From the NCBI RefSeq assembly GCF_027158205.1, contig NZ_JAPVLU010000012.1, positions 6,326 through 66,853 on the forward strand: a stretch of DNA of 60,528 bases. Reading direction: 5' to 3'. The position numbers and the translations under genes are program-made. Position 1 is the first letter of the stretch. Each line of letters opens with the position of its first letter. This stretch comes from Streptomyces sp. H39-S7 (GTDB taxonomy: Bacteria > Actinomycetota > Actinomycetes > Streptomycetales > Streptomycetaceae). The notes beneath the pieces are model-generated. The model was not told where the DNA came from. It ran no database searches and saw only the letters and a program-made list of their open reading frames with translations. This document shows, in pieces, positions 18,108 to 27,224 of the stretch.

Positions 18108-19331
18108 ATGACCGCCACCCGCGCGCACGCAGGCCCCCAGCTCTCCGGCCCCACCGCCTCGCCGCGCACGGCCCGCGTCATCAACGACCGTCTGGCGCTG
18201 GGGCTTCTGCAGAGCGAGGGGCCGCTCACCGCCGCCCAGCTGAAGAACCTCACCGGGCTGTCCCGGCCCAGCGTCGCCGACCTGGTCGAGCGGCTCCAGG
18301 ACGCCGGGCTGATCGAGGTCGTCGGCACGGCGGGGGAGGACCGCCGCGGTCCCAACGCCCGGCTCTACGCGATCGTCGCCGACCGCGCGTACATCGCCGG
18401 CGTGGACGTCCGCACCTCCGGCATCGCCATCACGGTCGCCGACCTCCTCGGCCGCACCGTCGGCACCGCTGCCATGCCCGTCGGCCCGTCCGACGACCCG
18501 GACGAGGTCACCCGGCGCGGGACCGCGCTGCTGGAGCGCACCGCGCGCGAGGCGGGTGCGAAGGCGCTGCACACCGTCGCCTTCGGTGCGCCGGGCCTCG
18601 TCGACCCCGCCACCGGCCAACTCCGCGCCACCGGCGCGCTGCCCGCCTGGCACGGCGACCTGGTGACCGAGGTGCGCGGCCGGCTGGGGATCCCGGTCCT
18701 GCTGGAGAACGAGTGCAACCTGGCGGCGGTCGCCGAACAGCGCGTCGGCGCCGCCCTCGGCCAGCAAACCTTCGTCCTGCTGTGGCTCGGCGCCGGCGTC
18801 GGGGCGGCCGTCGTGCTCGACGGCCAACTGCGGCGCGGCGCCTCGGGCGGAACGGGCGAGATCGGCTTCCTTCCGGTGCCCGGCACCTCGCGGCTGCCGT
18901 CCGTCACCGACTGCGAGGGCGGCTTCCACTCCCTGGCCGGCTCCGCCGCGGTCTGCGCGCTCGCCCGCCGGCACGGCTTCGCCGGGCCCGGCGACGGCGT
19001 CGACACCGCGGAGGCCGCCGTCCGCTGGGCCCGCGGACCCGGCCCCGGGGAGCACGTCCCGGCGTTCCTCGACGAGCTGGCCGACCGGATCTCGATCGGC
19101 ACGGCGGCCGTCTGCGCCGTCCTCGACCCCGGCTGCGTGGTGCTGGCGGGAGAGATCGGCCGGGCCGGCGGCGACCCGCTGGCGGAAAGGGTGGCGGCGC
19201 GGCTCCCGCTGATGACACCGCTGAGCACCGACGTACGGGCCGGAACGGTCACCGGCAGCGCGGTCCTGCGCGGCGCCGTGCTCTCCGCGATGGACGCGGC
19301 CCAGGAGGACCTGTTCGTCCCCGCGCCGTGA
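18108..19331 (+). CDS. ROK-family transcriptional regulator
   Basis: Regulator of about 407 residues: an N-terminal winged helix (about 35-90, with LTAAQLKNLTGLSRPSVADL) joined to a ROK sugar-kinase-like domain. That domain has GVDVRTSGIAITVADLLG, FGAPGLVDP, ENECNLAAV and GEIGFLPV. The zinc cluster typical of NagC/Mlc (CxCGxxGCxE) is replaced by VTDCEGGFHSLAG, so metal binding may be lost. ATG 18108 has GGAAGGA nine bases upstream. It probably represses the divergent permease and responds to a sugar. Confidence 0.9.
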   Translation: MTATRAHAGPQLSGPTASPRTARVINDRLALGLLQSEGPLTAAQLKNLTGLSRPSVADLVERLQDAGLIEVVGTAGEDRRGPNARLYAIVADRAYIAGVDVRTSGIAITVADLLGRTVGTAAMPVGPSDDPDEVTRRGTALLERTAREAGAKALHTVAFGAPGLVDPATGQLRATGALPAWHGDLVTEVRGRLGIPVLLENECNLAAVAEQRVGAALGQQTFVLLWLGAGVGAAVVLDGQLRRGASGGTGEIGFLPVPGTSRLPSVTDCEGGFHSLAGSAAVCALARRHGFAGPGDGVDTAEAAVRWARGPGPGEHVPAFLDELADRISIGTAAVCAVLDPGCVVLAGEIGRAGGDPLAERVAARLPLMTPLSTDVRAGTVTGSAVLRGAVLSAMDAAQEDLFVPAP

Positions 19332-19380
19332 GCCCCGGTGGCCTGAACTGGCCGCTCCTCCGGAACCCCTGACGGGGCTC
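19330..19380 (+). terminator. Possible terminator after the ROK gene
   Basis: GAGCCCC (19330-19336) pairs with GGGGCTC (19374-19380), and the interval contains a short GGCC/GGCC hairpin. It would separate the ROK gene from the riboflavin operon. Confidence 0.4.
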
Positions 19381-19472
19381 GCGCGGCCCCCTCCCGTGAG
19401 TGAGACCCCGGTCACCCCTCTACCGGCGCTGTGATCGGACGTGGCAGACTGGGGGCTGTATCAGTGACGTTT

Positions 19473-19599
19473 GCGCACTCCGGGGTCGGTGTAATTCCGA
19501 ACCGGCGGTTACAGTCCGCGACCCGTCCGCATCCAGCGGCCGGTTGACCAGGTGAAACTCCTGGACCGACGGTGAAAGTCCGGATGGGAGGCAGTGCGC
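19473..19599 (+). ncRNA. FMN riboswitch (RFN element)
   Basis: All hallmark segments of the RFN aptamer appear in order: GGGGTCGGTGTAATTCCGA, ACCGGCGGTTACAGTCCGCG, GGTTGACCAGGTGAAACTCC, and GACGGTGAAAGTCCGGATGG. The closing stem pairs GCGCACT (19473-19479) with AGTGCGC (19593-19599). It senses FMN and shuts down the riboflavin operon. The 141 bases between aptamer and ribD include GTCCTC (19692-19697), able to pair with GAGGAC (19732-19737) over the ribD Shine-Dalgarno, so control is probably translational. Together with the putative ROK terminator this accounts for the 19332-19740 gap. Confidence 0.93.
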
Positions 19600-19740
19600 G
19601 GCGGGCTATCACCGATGCGCCGCTGCTGTCGGCTCGTCCTTCGGGCGAACCGTTTCCCGGCCTCGGCGTCTCTTGGTGCCACCCGCTTCCTGTCCTCGTG
19701 ACAGCCCCGGAGTCCGTGCCCTATGAGGCAGGAGGACCGG

Positions 19741-20841
19741 GTGGCCACAGCAGTTCCGGCCCATATCGCGGCAATGCGCCGAGCCATCGAGCTCGCCGCC
19801 CGCGGGCTCGGCTCCACCAGCCCCAACCCCGTCGTCGGCTGCGTCGTCCTGGACGCCGCCGGCCGCACCGTCGGCGAGGGCTGGCACCAGCGGGCCGGCG
19901 GCCCGCACGCCGAGGTGCACGCGCTGCGCGCGGCCGGAGAAGCGGCCCGCGGCGGCACCGCGCTGGTCACCCTCGAACCCTGCAACCACACCGGCAGGAC
20001 CGGCCCCTGCTCCCAGGCCCTCATCGAGGCCGGCCTCGCCCGCGTCGTCTACGCGGTCGCCGACCCGAACCCCGACGCCACCGGCGGCGCCGCCACCCTG
20101 CGCGCCGCCGGGATCGACGTCGAGGGCGGGCTGCTCGCCGCCGAGGCCGCCCGCGGCAACGAGGTCTGGCTGACCACCCTCGCCCGCCGCCGCCCCTTCG
20201 TGGCGTGGAAGTACGCGAGCACCCTCGACGGCCGGATCGCCGCCGCCGACGGCACCAGCCGCTGGATCACCTCCGCGGAGTCCCGCGCCGACGTCCACCG
20301 GCTGCGCGCCGAGGCGGACGCCGTCGTCGCCGGCTCCGGCACCCTGCGCGCCGACGATCCGCATCTCGCGGTGCGCGGCCTGGACGGCGCCACCCAGCCG
20401 CTGCGGGTCGTCGTCGACACCGCCGCGACCGTCAAGCCCGGCGCCCGGGTGCTGGACGCCGCCGCCCCCACCCTGATCGCCGTCGCCCAGGACACCGCGA
20501 CCGCGCACCTGGACGGCCTCGCCGAGACCGTCCGGCTGCCCCGCGCGGCCGCCGGGACCGGGCTGGACATCCCTTCCCTGCTCACCGCCCTGTACGAGCG
20601 CGGAGTCCGCTCCGTGCTCCTGGAGGGCGGCCCCACCCTGGCCGGCGCCTTCGTGGCCGCGGGCGCCGTCGACAAGGTCGTCGGCTATCTCGCGCCCGTC
20701 CTGCTCGGCTCCGGACCGGCCGCGCTGGCCGACGCCGGAATCACCACCATCACGCAGGCGTTGCGGCTCGATGTGACCGAAGCGGTCCGCATCGGCCCCG
20801 ACCTCCGCATCACCGCATACCCGCACGCCGAGGAGAACTGA
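19741..20841 (+). CDS. ribD: RibD, bifunctional riboflavin deaminase/reductase
   Basis: Catalyses the deamination and then the reduction of the pyrimidine intermediate in riboflavin synthesis. The N-terminal deaminase (about 1-145) has the zinc motif HAEVHAL plus EPCNHTGRTGPC. The C-terminal reductase begins at about FVAWKYASTLDGRIAAADG and ends with LLEGGPTLAGAF. GTG 19741 is chosen because GGAGG lies five bases upstream; an in-frame ATG at 19723 would overlap that site. First gene of the operon; its stop abuts the ribE start. Confidence 0.96.
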   Translation: MATAVPAHIAAMRRAIELAARGLGSTSPNPVVGCVVLDAAGRTVGEGWHQRAGGPHAEVHALRAAGEAARGGTALVTLEPCNHTGRTGPCSQALIEAGLARVVYAVADPNPDATGGAATLRAAGIDVEGGLLAAEAARGNEVWLTTLARRRPFVAWKYASTLDGRIAAADGTSRWITSAESRADVHRLRAEADAVVAGSGTLRADDPHLAVRGLDGATQPLRVVVDTAATVKPGARVLDAAAPTLIAVAQDTATAHLDGLAETVRLPRAAAGTGLDIPSLLTALYERGVRSVLLEGGPTLAGAFVAAGAVDKVVGYLAPVLLGSGPAALADAGITTITQALRLDVTEAVRIGPDLRITAYPHAEEN

Positions 20842-21450
20842 GTGTTCACCGGAATCGTCGAAGAACTGGGCGAGATCACCGCAGTCGAGGAGCTGGCCGA
20901 AGCCTCCCGCTTCCGGGTGCGCGGCCCTGTCGTCACCGAAGGCGCCAAGCACGGCGACTCGATCGCCGTCAACGGCGTCTGTCTGACCGTCGTGGACTTC
21001 GGTGACGGCGAGTTCACCGCCGACGTGATGGCCGAGACGCTCAACCGCTCCAGCCTCGGCGCGCTGGCCGCCGGCTCCCGCGTCAACCTGGAGCGCCCGA
21101 TGGCGCTCGGCGGACGCCTCGGCGGCCACCTCGTCCAGGGGCACGTGGACGGCACCGGGACCATCGTCGAGCGCAAGCCGGCCGAGCACTGGGAGATCGT
21201 CAAGGTCTCGCTGCCCGCCGAGCTGACCCGCTACGTCGTCGAGAAGGGCTCGATCACGGTCGACGGCATCAGCCTCACCGTGGTCGACGCCGGCCCCGAC
21301 TACTTCACCATCAGCCTCATCCCGACGACCCTCGCGCTCACCACGCTCGGCTTCAAGCAGCCCGGCGACCCGGTCAACCTCGAGGTGGACGTACTCGCCA
21401 AGTACGTCGAGCGGCTGCTCGGCGCGAACCGGACGGAGACCACGCCATGA
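20842..21450 (+). CDS. ribE: Riboflavin synthase, alpha chain
   Basis: Dismutates two 6,7-dimethyl-8-ribityllumazine molecules to riboflavin. It consists of 202 residues as two lumazine-binding repeats. The first starts [12 protein letters not shown] and holds [11 protein letters not shown]; the second starts at about [17 protein letters not shown] and holds [14 protein letters not shown] 20842 begins on the base after the ribD stop, so translation is coupled. The stop overlaps ribM by four bases. Confidence 0.97.
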   Translation: MFTGIVEELGEITAVEELAEASRFRVRGPVVTEGAKHGDSIAVNGVCLTVVDFGDGEFTADVMAETLNRSSLGALAAGSRVNLERPMALGGRLGGHLVQGHVDGTGTIVERKPAEHWEIVKVSLPAELTRYVVEKGSITVDGISLTVVDAGPDYFTISLIPTTLALTTLGFKQPGDPVNLEVDVLAKYVERLLGANRTETTP

Positions 21451-22103
21451 GTGCGCTCGACTGGCTCAACAGCGAGGCGTTCACCGCGTTCGACCAGCAC
21501 ATCCTCTGGTCCGACATGGCAGGCAACCTGCTCGGCCTGGGCGCCCTCGCGCTCGGCTGGCGCCGTTCCCTGCTGACCTGGCCGGTACAGCTGCTGTCCG
21601 GCCTCGTGCTGGTCGCCGCCTACGCCTCCGCGCACCTCAGCGGCGGCATCGGCAAGCAGCTCGTGGTCATCACCGTCGCCGTGTGGGGCTGGGCCCAGTG
21701 GCGGCGCGGCGGAGCCGACCGGGGCCGGCTCGCCATCCGGTTCGCCACCTGGACCGAGCGGGCCTGGCTGGTGGCCGGCACCGCCGCGGGCACCGTCGCC
21801 CTGGCGCTGCTCTTCACCGCCTACCCGAAGCTGTCCTGGGACCCGTGGCCCGACGCGTACATTTTCGTCGGCACGCTGACCGCCATGGTCGCCCAGGCCC
21901 GCGGCTGGGTGGAGTTCTGGTTCGCGTGGCTCGCCGTCGACGTGGTCGGCGTCCCCCTCGCCTTCAACAACGGGCTCGCCTTCTCGGGCCTGGTCTATGT
22001 CATCTACTTCGTCCTGGTCCTCCTCGGTCTGCGCGCCTGGTGGCTGCAGACCCGGACGGACAGGGCGCCGAGCGGGACCGTCCCGGATGGAGCCACAGCA
22101 TGA
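21447..22103 (+). CDS. ribM: RibM, PnuC-type riboflavin transporter
   Basis: Integral membrane protein of 218 residues with about seven hydrophobic helices and the PnuC fold signatures [16 protein letters not shown] and WAQWRRGG. PnuC proteins usually import nicotinamide riboside. Those inside Streptomyces riboflavin operons (RibM of the roseoflavin producer) carry riboflavin, and the location under the FMN switch makes that assignment strong. Overlaps ribE by ATGA and ribBA by ATGA. Confidence 0.92.
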   Translation: MSALDWLNSEAFTAFDQHILWSDMAGNLLGLGALALGWRRSLLTWPVQLLSGLVLVAAYASAHLSGGIGKQLVVITVAVWGWAQWRRGGADRGRLAIRFATWTERAWLVAGTAAGTVALALLFTAYPKLSWDPWPDAYIFVGTLTAMVAQARGWVEFWFAWLAVDVVGVPLAFNNGLAFSGLVYVIYFVLVLLGLRAWWLQTRTDRAPSGTVPDGATA

Positions 22104-23404
22104 CCGCGCTGCAGACTTGGTACGCCGACCACGACGGTGATCTCGCGCTGGACCCGGTCGAACGGGCCATCGCCGACATCGCCGCCGGCCGTCCCGTCGT
22201 CGTGGTCGACGACGAGGACCGTGAGAACGAGGGCGATCTCATCATCGCCGCCGAGAAGGCCACCCCCGAGCTGGTCGCCTTCATGATGACCGAGTGCCGC
22301 GGGCTGATCTGCGTGCCGATGGAGGTCCCGGAGCTCGACCGGCTGGAACTGCCGCAGATGGTCGAGGCGAACACCGAGTCGATGAAGACCGCGTTCACCG
22401 TCTCGGTCGACGCGAGCGCCGCGCACGGCGTGTCCACCGGCATCTCCGCCGCCGACCGGGCCACCACCATCCGGATGCTCGCCGACCCCTCCTCCGTCGC
22501 GGGCGACTTCGTGCGCCCCGGCCACGTCTTCCCGCTGCGCGCACGGCCGGGCGGCGTCCTGGTCCGCAACGGCCACACCGAGGCCGGCGTCGACCTGGCG
22601 CGGCTGGCGGGACTGCGGCCGGCCGCCGCGATCGTGGAGATCGCCCGCGAGGACGGCACCATGGCCCGGCTCCCCGAACTGGTGCCGTTCGCGCGCAAGC
22701 ACGGCCTGTCGATCATCTCCATAGAGGATCTGATCGCCTACCGCCGCGCCGCCGAGCCCACCGTGCGCCGCGAGGCCGCGACCCGGCTGCCCACCGCCTT
22801 CGGCGACTTCCGGGCGTACGGCTACCGCAGCACCACCGACGGCATCGAGCACATCGCGCTCATCGCCGGCGACCTGGACGCGGACGGGGCGCTCGCCGAC
22901 GGCGACGACGTCCTGGTGCGGGTGCACTCCGAATGCCTCACCGGCGACGTGTTCGGCTCGCAGCGCTGCGACTGCGGACCGCAGCTCCAGGCGTCGCTCG
23001 AAAGGGTGGCTTCCGAGGGCCGCGGAGTCGTCGTCTACCTGCGGGGCCACGAGGGCCGCGGGATCGGCCTGCTGTCGAAACTGCGCGCGTACGAACTCCA
23101 GGAGCTCGGCCGCGACACCCTGGACGCCAACCTGGAACTGGGCCTGCCCGCCGACGCCCGCGACTACGGCGCCGCGGCCCAGATGCTCGCCGACCTCGGG
23201 GTGCGGTCCGTGCGGCTGCTGACGAACAACCCGGAGAAGGTCGACGCGCTCACCCGCCACGGCCTGACGGTCCTGTCCCGGCAGCCGATGGCCGTCGCGG
23301 CCGGGGAGCACAATCTTCGGTACCTGCGCACCAAGCGGGACAGGATGGGCCACGACCTGCCGTGGCTCGACCCGGTCGTGACCAGCCCCTGCGGCAACCA
23401 GTAG
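22100..23404 (+). CDS. ribBA: RibBA, DHBP synthase/GTP cyclohydrolase II
   Basis: Fused enzyme of 434 residues supplying both precursors of riboflavin. The N-terminal domain makes 3,4-dihydroxy-2-butanone 4-phosphate from ribulose 5-phosphate ([18 protein letters not shown], then RNGHTEAG). The C-terminal domain opens GTP: its zinc cysteines are in [17 protein letters not shown], followed by [18 protein letters not shown]. The ATG overlaps the ribM stop. The 100-bp gap to ribH holds a 9-bp tandem repeat. Confidence 0.97.
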   Translation: MTALQTWYADHDGDLALDPVERAIADIAAGRPVVVVDDEDRENEGDLIIAAEKATPELVAFMMTECRGLICVPMEVPELDRLELPQMVEANTESMKTAFTVSVDASAAHGVSTGISAADRATTIRMLADPSSVAGDFVRPGHVFPLRARPGGVLVRNGHTEAGVDLARLAGLRPAAAIVEIAREDGTMARLPELVPFARKHGLSIISIEDLIAYRRAAEPTVRREAATRLPTAFGDFRAYGYRSTTDGIEHIALIAGDLDADGALADGDDVLVRVHSECLTGDVFGSQRCDCGPQLQASLERVASEGRGVVVYLRGHEGRGIGLLSKLRAYELQELGRDTLDANLELGLPADARDYGAAAQMLADLGVRSVRLLTNNPEKVDALTRHGLTVLSRQPMAVAAGEHNLRYLRTKRDRMGHDLPWLDPVVTSPCGNQ

Positions 23405-23441
23405 GCACCGCACGACCCCCGCAGCACCCCGTACGACCTGA

Positions 23442-23477
23442 CGACCAGTGCGACCAGTGCGACCAGTGCGACCAGTA
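23442..23477. repeat. Four tandem 9-bp repeats between ribBA and ribH
   Basis: CGACCAGTG occurs four times head to tail at 23442, 23451, 23460 and 23469; the last copy ends in A. The unit is a multiple of three, but the region is non-coding here, between the ribBA stop and the ribH Shine-Dalgarno (GAGGAGAG). Confidence 0.9.
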
Positions 23478-23504
23478 CAAGAAGAACCGGAACTGAGGAG
23501 AGAC

Positions 23505-23990
23505 GTGAGCGGTAAGGGCGCCCCCGAGCTGACCGTGAAGAACTGCGGTGACCTGCGCGTGGCAGTGATCGCGGCCCAGTGGCACACCCAGGTCATGGAC
23601 GGCCTGGTCGAGGGCGCGCTGCGCGCCCTCGGCGAGCTGGGCATCGACGAGCCGACCGTCCTGCGCGTGCCCGGCAGCTTCGAGCTGCCGGTCGTCGCCA
23701 AGGTGCTGGCGGGCCGGGGCTACGACGCGATCGTCGCCCTCGGCGTGATCATCCGCGGTGGCACCCCGCACTTCGAGTACGTCAGTCACGGCGTCACCGC
23801 CGGCCTCACCCAGGTCAGTGTGGACACCGGGGTGCCGGTCGGCTTCGGGGTGCTGACCTGCGACACCGAGGAGCAGGCGCTGGACCGGGCCGGCCTGCCC
23901 GGATCGAACGAGGACAAGGGACACGAAGCGGTCACCGCCGCGGTGGCCACCGCGACCATCCTGCGTTCAGTATCCGAACCCTGGCGCTGA
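23505..23990 (+). CDS. ribH: 6,7-dimethyl-8-ribityllumazine synthase
   Basis: Joins the RibB and RibD products to form lumazine, the substrate of RibE; assembles as an icosahedral or pentameric shell in most bacteria. 161 residues with the family blocks [47 protein letters not shown] and [16 protein letters not shown], and a late [11 protein letters not shown] 23505 has GAGGAGAG just upstream. Last riboflavin gene in the operon; hisE begins 34 bases after its stop. Confidence 0.97.
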   Translation: MSGKGAPELTVKNCGDLRVAVIAAQWHTQVMDGLVEGALRALGELGIDEPTVLRVPGSFELPVVAKVLAGRGYDAIVALGVIIRGGTPHFEYVSHGVTAGLTQVSVDTGVPVGFGVLTCDTEEQALDRAGLPGSNEDKGHEAVTAAVATATILRSVSEPWR

Positions 23991-24024
23991 GCGTCCGGCA
24001 CTTCCGCGTAGGGTGTGAGCCACC

Positions 24025-24297
24025 ATGGCCAAGAAGACATTCGAGGAGCTCTTCACCGAGCTCCAGCACAAGGCCGCCACCGGCGACCCCAGCACCTCCC
24101 GCACCGCCGAGCTGGTGGGCAGCGGTGTGCACGCGATCGGCAAGAAGGTGGTCGAAGAGGCCGCCGAGGTGTGGATGGCCGCCGAGTACGAAGGCGCCGA
24201 CCGCACCGCCGAGGAGATCTCGCAACTGCTCTACCACCTGCAGGTGATGATGGTCGCCCGGGGAATCTCCCTGGACGACGTCTACGCCCACCTCTGA
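24025..24297 (+). CDS. hisE: Phosphoribosyl-ATP pyrophosphatase
   Basis: Second step of histidine synthesis: removes pyrophosphate from phosphoribosyl-ATP. 90 residues, a MazG-like all-alpha fold, with [17 protein letters not shown], the metal-binding [15 protein letters not shown] and a [12 protein letters not shown] helix. HisE is a separate protein here, as is usual in actinobacteria. Only 34 bases after ribH, so probably co-transcribed with the riboflavin genes. Confidence 0.96.
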   Translation: MAKKTFEELFTELQHKAATGDPSTSRTAELVGSGVHAIGKKVVEEAAEVWMAAEYEGADRTAEEISQLLYHLQVMMVARGISLDDVYAHL

Positions 24298-24361
24298 GCG
24301 GGCACGCGAACCGAGCCCGCAAGCCTCCCGCACCCTCCGAACCGCAAAGGAAGCCGTCCTC

Positions 24362-25210
24362 ATGCTGCGCATCGCCGTTCCCAACAAGGGTTCACTCTCC
24401 GGGCCTGCGTCGGCGATGCTCCATGAGGCCGGCTACCGGCAGCGCAAGGAGTCCAAGGAGCTCGTCCTCGTCGACGGCGACAACGAGGTGGAGTTCTTCT
24501 ACCTGCGGCCGCGCGACATCGCGATCTACGTCAGCTCCGGCCGGCTCGACATCGGCATCACCGGCCGCGACCTGCTGCTGGACTCGGGCGCGGACGCCGA
24601 GGAGATCCTCCAGCTCGGCTTCGCCCGCTCCACGTTCCGCTACGCCGCGGAGCCGGGTACGGCGGAGTCGGTCAAGGACCTCGGGGGCATGACGGTCGCC
24701 ACCTCCTACGAGGGCGTCGTCGAGAAGCACCTCGCCGACAACGGCATCGCCGCCTCCGTCGTGCACCTGGACGGCGCCGTCGAGACCGCGATCCAGCTGG
24801 GCGTCGCCCAGGTCATCGCGGACGTCGTCGAGACCGGCACCTCGCTGCGCAACGCGGGCCTGGCGGTCTTCGGCGAGCCGATCATGGAGTCCGAGGCGGT
24901 CGTCATCAGGCGTACCGGCGTGGACGGCGAGGACCCGAAGGTCGCGCAGTTCCTGCGCCGGCTGCAGGGCGTCCTGGTCGCCCGGCGCTACGTGATGATG
25001 GACTACGACATCCGCGTGGAGCAGGTCGAGCGGGCCGTCGCCCTCACCCCGGGCCTGGAGTCGCCGACCGTCTCGCCGCTGCACCACGAGGGCTGGGTCG
25101 CCGTGCGCGCCATGGTCCCCAGCCGTGACGCCCAGCGGATCATGGACGAGCTGTACGACCTCGGCGCGCGGGCGATCCTCACCACCGGCATCCACGCCGC
25201 CCGCCTGTGA
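24362..25210 (+). CDS. hisG: ATP phosphoribosyltransferase, long form
   Basis: Commits ATP and PRPP to histidine synthesis and is feedback-inhibited by histidine. 282 residues, the long form with a C-terminal regulatory domain, so no HisZ is needed. Signatures: LRIAVPNKGSLSGPA, the LDIGITGRDLL segment, the PRPP loop VIADVVETGTSLRNAGL, and a C-terminal ACT-like region ending DLGARAILTTGIHAARL. Start preceded by AAAGGAAG. Its stop shares a base with the next ATG. Confidence 0.97.
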   Translation: MLRIAVPNKGSLSGPASAMLHEAGYRQRKESKELVLVDGDNEVEFFYLRPRDIAIYVSSGRLDIGITGRDLLLDSGADAEEILQLGFARSTFRYAAEPGTAESVKDLGGMTVATSYEGVVEKHLADNGIAASVVHLDGAVETAIQLGVAQVIADVVETGTSLRNAGLAVFGEPIMESEAVVIRRTGVDGEDPKVAQFLRRLQGVLVARRYVMMDYDIRVEQVERAVALTPGLESPTVSPLHHEGWVAVRAMVPSRDAQRIMDELYDLGARAILTTGIHAARL

Positions 25211-25701
25211 TGTCCGGCAAACCCGGCCCGTCCGCCGCCGCGACCCCGCCGGCGCTGCCGGTCACGTTCCGTCCGGTCCGCACCCGCGTGGCGCTGCTGG
25301 CGATCGGGGCGGGGCTGCTTGTCGTGCTCACCGTCGTCGCGCTGATGATGCCGAGCGACGGGGCGCAGCCCTGGGGCCCGGGGGACCGGGCCACCATGAT
25401 CATCACCGGGGTGCTGATCTTCGCGCTGCTGGCGGTGCTCAGCCGGCCCAAGGTGGTCGCGGACGACGCCGGGGTCACCGTGGTGAACCTGGTCGTCCGC
25501 CGCCGGCTGGCCTGGGCCGAGATCGTCAAGATCAATCTGCGCACCGGTGACCCGTGGGCCTATCTCGACCTCACCGACGGCACCAGCCTGGCCGCCATGG
25601 GCATCCAGCCCGGTGGCGGCCGGGACCAGGCGATCCGCGCCGCCCGCCAGTTGCGGGCGCTGGCCGAAGCGCGCGGCAGCGGGCAGCCCGGCACCAGGTA
25701 G
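25210..25701 (+). CDS. PH-domain membrane protein
   Basis: 163-residue membrane-associated protein of the actinobacterial family found beside hisG. Two hydrophobic helices (about residues 28-48 and 60-78, the first VALLAIGAGLLVVLTVVALM) are followed by a small bacterial PH-like domain with the late LAWAEIVKI and WAYLDLTDGTSLAAMGI strands. Function unknown. ATG 25210 overlaps the hisG stop by one base, so it belongs to the his unit. Confidence 0.8.
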   Translation: MSGKPGPSAAATPPALPVTFRPVRTRVALLAIGAGLLVVLTVVALMMPSDGAQPWGPGDRATMIITGVLIFALLAVLSRPKVVADDAGVTVVNLVVRRRLAWAEIVKINLRTGDPWAYLDLTDGTSLAAMGIQPGGGRDQAIRAARQLRALAEARGSGQPGTR

Positions 25702-25708
25702 GGCTGCC
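25682..25708 (+). terminator. Terminator overlapping the end of the PH-domain gene
   Basis: GGCAGCCC (25682-25689) and GGGCTGCC (25701-25708) form a perfect 8-bp stem with an 11-base loop that includes the stop codon. It probably ends the riboflavin/histidine transcript. Confidence 0.6.
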
Positions 25709-25731
25709 GACCGTGCCCCGCACTTGATTAC

Positions 25732-25880
25732 TCTGGTAGTCGGGCAGTGCTTTCCGGGACTGCCGCGCGGGGCCCCACCGACCCAAGGAGTGACACCCAA
25801 ACGACGATGTCCAAATCGTCTGGTAGTACCTGCGCCGCCCCTCCCTCCAGCGGAGTTCGCGTAACTCCCGGAGCGGCGGC
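25732..25880 (+). promoter_or_regulatory. Structured 5' leader of the CNNM operon
   Basis: Three hairpins lie in the 179-bp gap. GGCAGT/ACTGCC are at 25743-25748 and 25759-25764. GACGAT/ATCGTC are at 25803-25808 and 25815-25820. The last is a long nested stem in which 25834-25844 pairs with 25870-25880 (one mismatch) around GGAGTT/AACTCC. That stem ends on the base before the ATG and buries the GGAG Shine-Dalgarno. TCTGGTAGT occurs twice (25732-25740, 25819-25827). It does not match the M-box, and I cannot name the RNA. Confidence 0.55.
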
Positions 25881-27224
25881 ATGAGCACCTCGTTGTTGCT
25901 GCTGTGTGCGGCATTCGTCCTGATCCTCGCCAACGGCTTCTTCGTCGCCGCCGAATTCGGTCTGGTGACCGTCGACCGGCCGGCCGCGGAACGCGCCGCC
26001 GCCGAGGGCGACCGCCGGGCCCGGAGCGTGGTGGCCGCGCTGCGGAAGCTGTCGTTCCAGCTCTCCGGCACCCAACTCGGCATCACGATCACCTCGCTGG
26101 TGGTCGGCATGCTCGCCGAACCGGCCCTCGCCCAACTGCTCACCGGCCCGCTCGTGGCGGCCGGACTGCCCGAGGGCGCGGCCCCCGGGGTCGGCGTCGT
26201 CATCGGCATGATGCTCGCCTCGGCCGTGCAGATGGTCGTCGGCGAGCTCGTCCCGAAGAACTGGGCGGTCTCCCGCCCGCTCCAGGTGGCCCGCTTCGTG
26301 GCCGGCCCGCAGCGGGTGTTCTCCACCGCCTTCCGGCCGGTCATCGAAGTGCTCAACCGGATCGCCAACCGGCTGGTGCGGATGCTCGGCGTCGAGCCCG
26401 CCGACGAGCTGGCCTCGGCCCGCACCCCCAGCGAACTGGTCTCCCTCGCCCGGCACTCGGCGCAGGCCGGCACCCTGGAGCAGGACACCGCCGACCTGTT
26501 CGTCCGCACCCTGTCGCTCGGCGACCTGACGGCCGCCAACGTGATGACGCCGCGGGTACGGGTCAGCGCGCTGGAGGACACCGCCACGGCCGCGGACGTC
26601 CTGAACCTCACCCGGGCCACGGGCCTGTCACGCTTCCCGGTCTACCGGGAGCGGCTGGACGACATCATCGGCATGGTCCACCTCAAGAACGCGCTCGCTG
26701 TCGCCGCCCCGCTGCGCGACCGCACCCCGGTGGGCCGCATCGCGGTCTCGCCGCTGCTGGTCCCCGAGACGCTGGCGGGCCGGCAACTGCTGCAACTGCT
26801 GCGCAGCCAGCAGCCGATCGCCGTCGTCGTCGACGAGTACGGCGGCACGGCCGGCGTCGTGACCCTGGAGGACATCATCGAGGAACTCGTCGGCGAGGTG
26901 CGCGACGAGCACGACGCCGTGGACCTGCCGGAACTGGCGCAGGCCGCGGCCGAGGACGGCCTGCCGGCCTGGGACGCCGACGGCGGCTGCCGGGTGGACA
27001 CGCTCGCCCGGATCGGGCTGCAGGCCCCGGAGGGCCCGTACGAGACGGTCGCCGGGCTCGTCGCCGACCTGCTGGCGCGCATCCCCGAGCCCGGTGACAC
27101 CGCGGAGCTGCCCGGCTGGGAGCTGCGGGTGCGCGAGGTCTCCCACCACCGGGCGGAACGGGTCCGCATCGTGCGCACCGGGACCGGAACCGGCACCGAG
27201 GACGAGCGGGAGGCCACCCGATGA
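25881..27224 (+). CDS. CNNM/CorC-type ion transporter with CBS pair
   Basis: Membrane protein of 447 residues. The N-terminal CNNM (DUF21) domain with about four helices carries LILANGFFVAAEFGLVTVDR and VVGELVPKNWAV. It is followed by a CBS pair (about 215-335, starting VMTPRVRVSALE and ending VVVDEYGGTAGVVTLEDIIEELVG) and a CorC_HlyC domain (about 355-430). The family exports or regulates Mg2+/Co2+; labels as hemolysin are historical. Overlaps the next gene by ATGA. The structured leader suggests post-transcriptional control. Confidence 0.93.
   Translation: MSTSLLLLCAAFVLILANGFFVAAEFGLVTVDRPAAERAAAEGDRRARSVVAALRKLSFQLSGTQLGITITSLVVGMLAEPALAQLLTGPLVAAGLPEGAAPGVGVVIGMMLASAVQMVVGELVPKNWAVSRPLQVARFVAGPQRVFSTAFRPVIEVLNRIANRLVRMLGVEPADELASARTPSELVSLARHSAQAGTLEQDTADLFVRTLSLGDLTAANVMTPRVRVSALEDTATAADVLNLTRATGLSRFPVYRERLDDIIGMVHLKNALAVAAPLRDRTPVGRIAVSPLLVPETLAGRQLLQLLRSQQPIAVVVDEYGGTAGVVTLEDIIEELVGEVRDEHDAVDLPELAQAAAEDGLPAWDADGGCRVDTLARIGLQAPEGPYETVAGLVADLLARIPEPGDTAELPGWELRVREVSHHRAERVRIVRTGTGTGTEDEREATR

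Noticed and set aside
23442..23477. Start of a CRISPR array
   Set aside because: Repeat unit is 9 bp with no spacers and no cas genes in the window.
25702..25880. Mg2+ M-box riboswitch before the CNNM genes
   Set aside because: The conserved M-box core sequences are not present, although the leader is structured. Reported as an unnamed leader.
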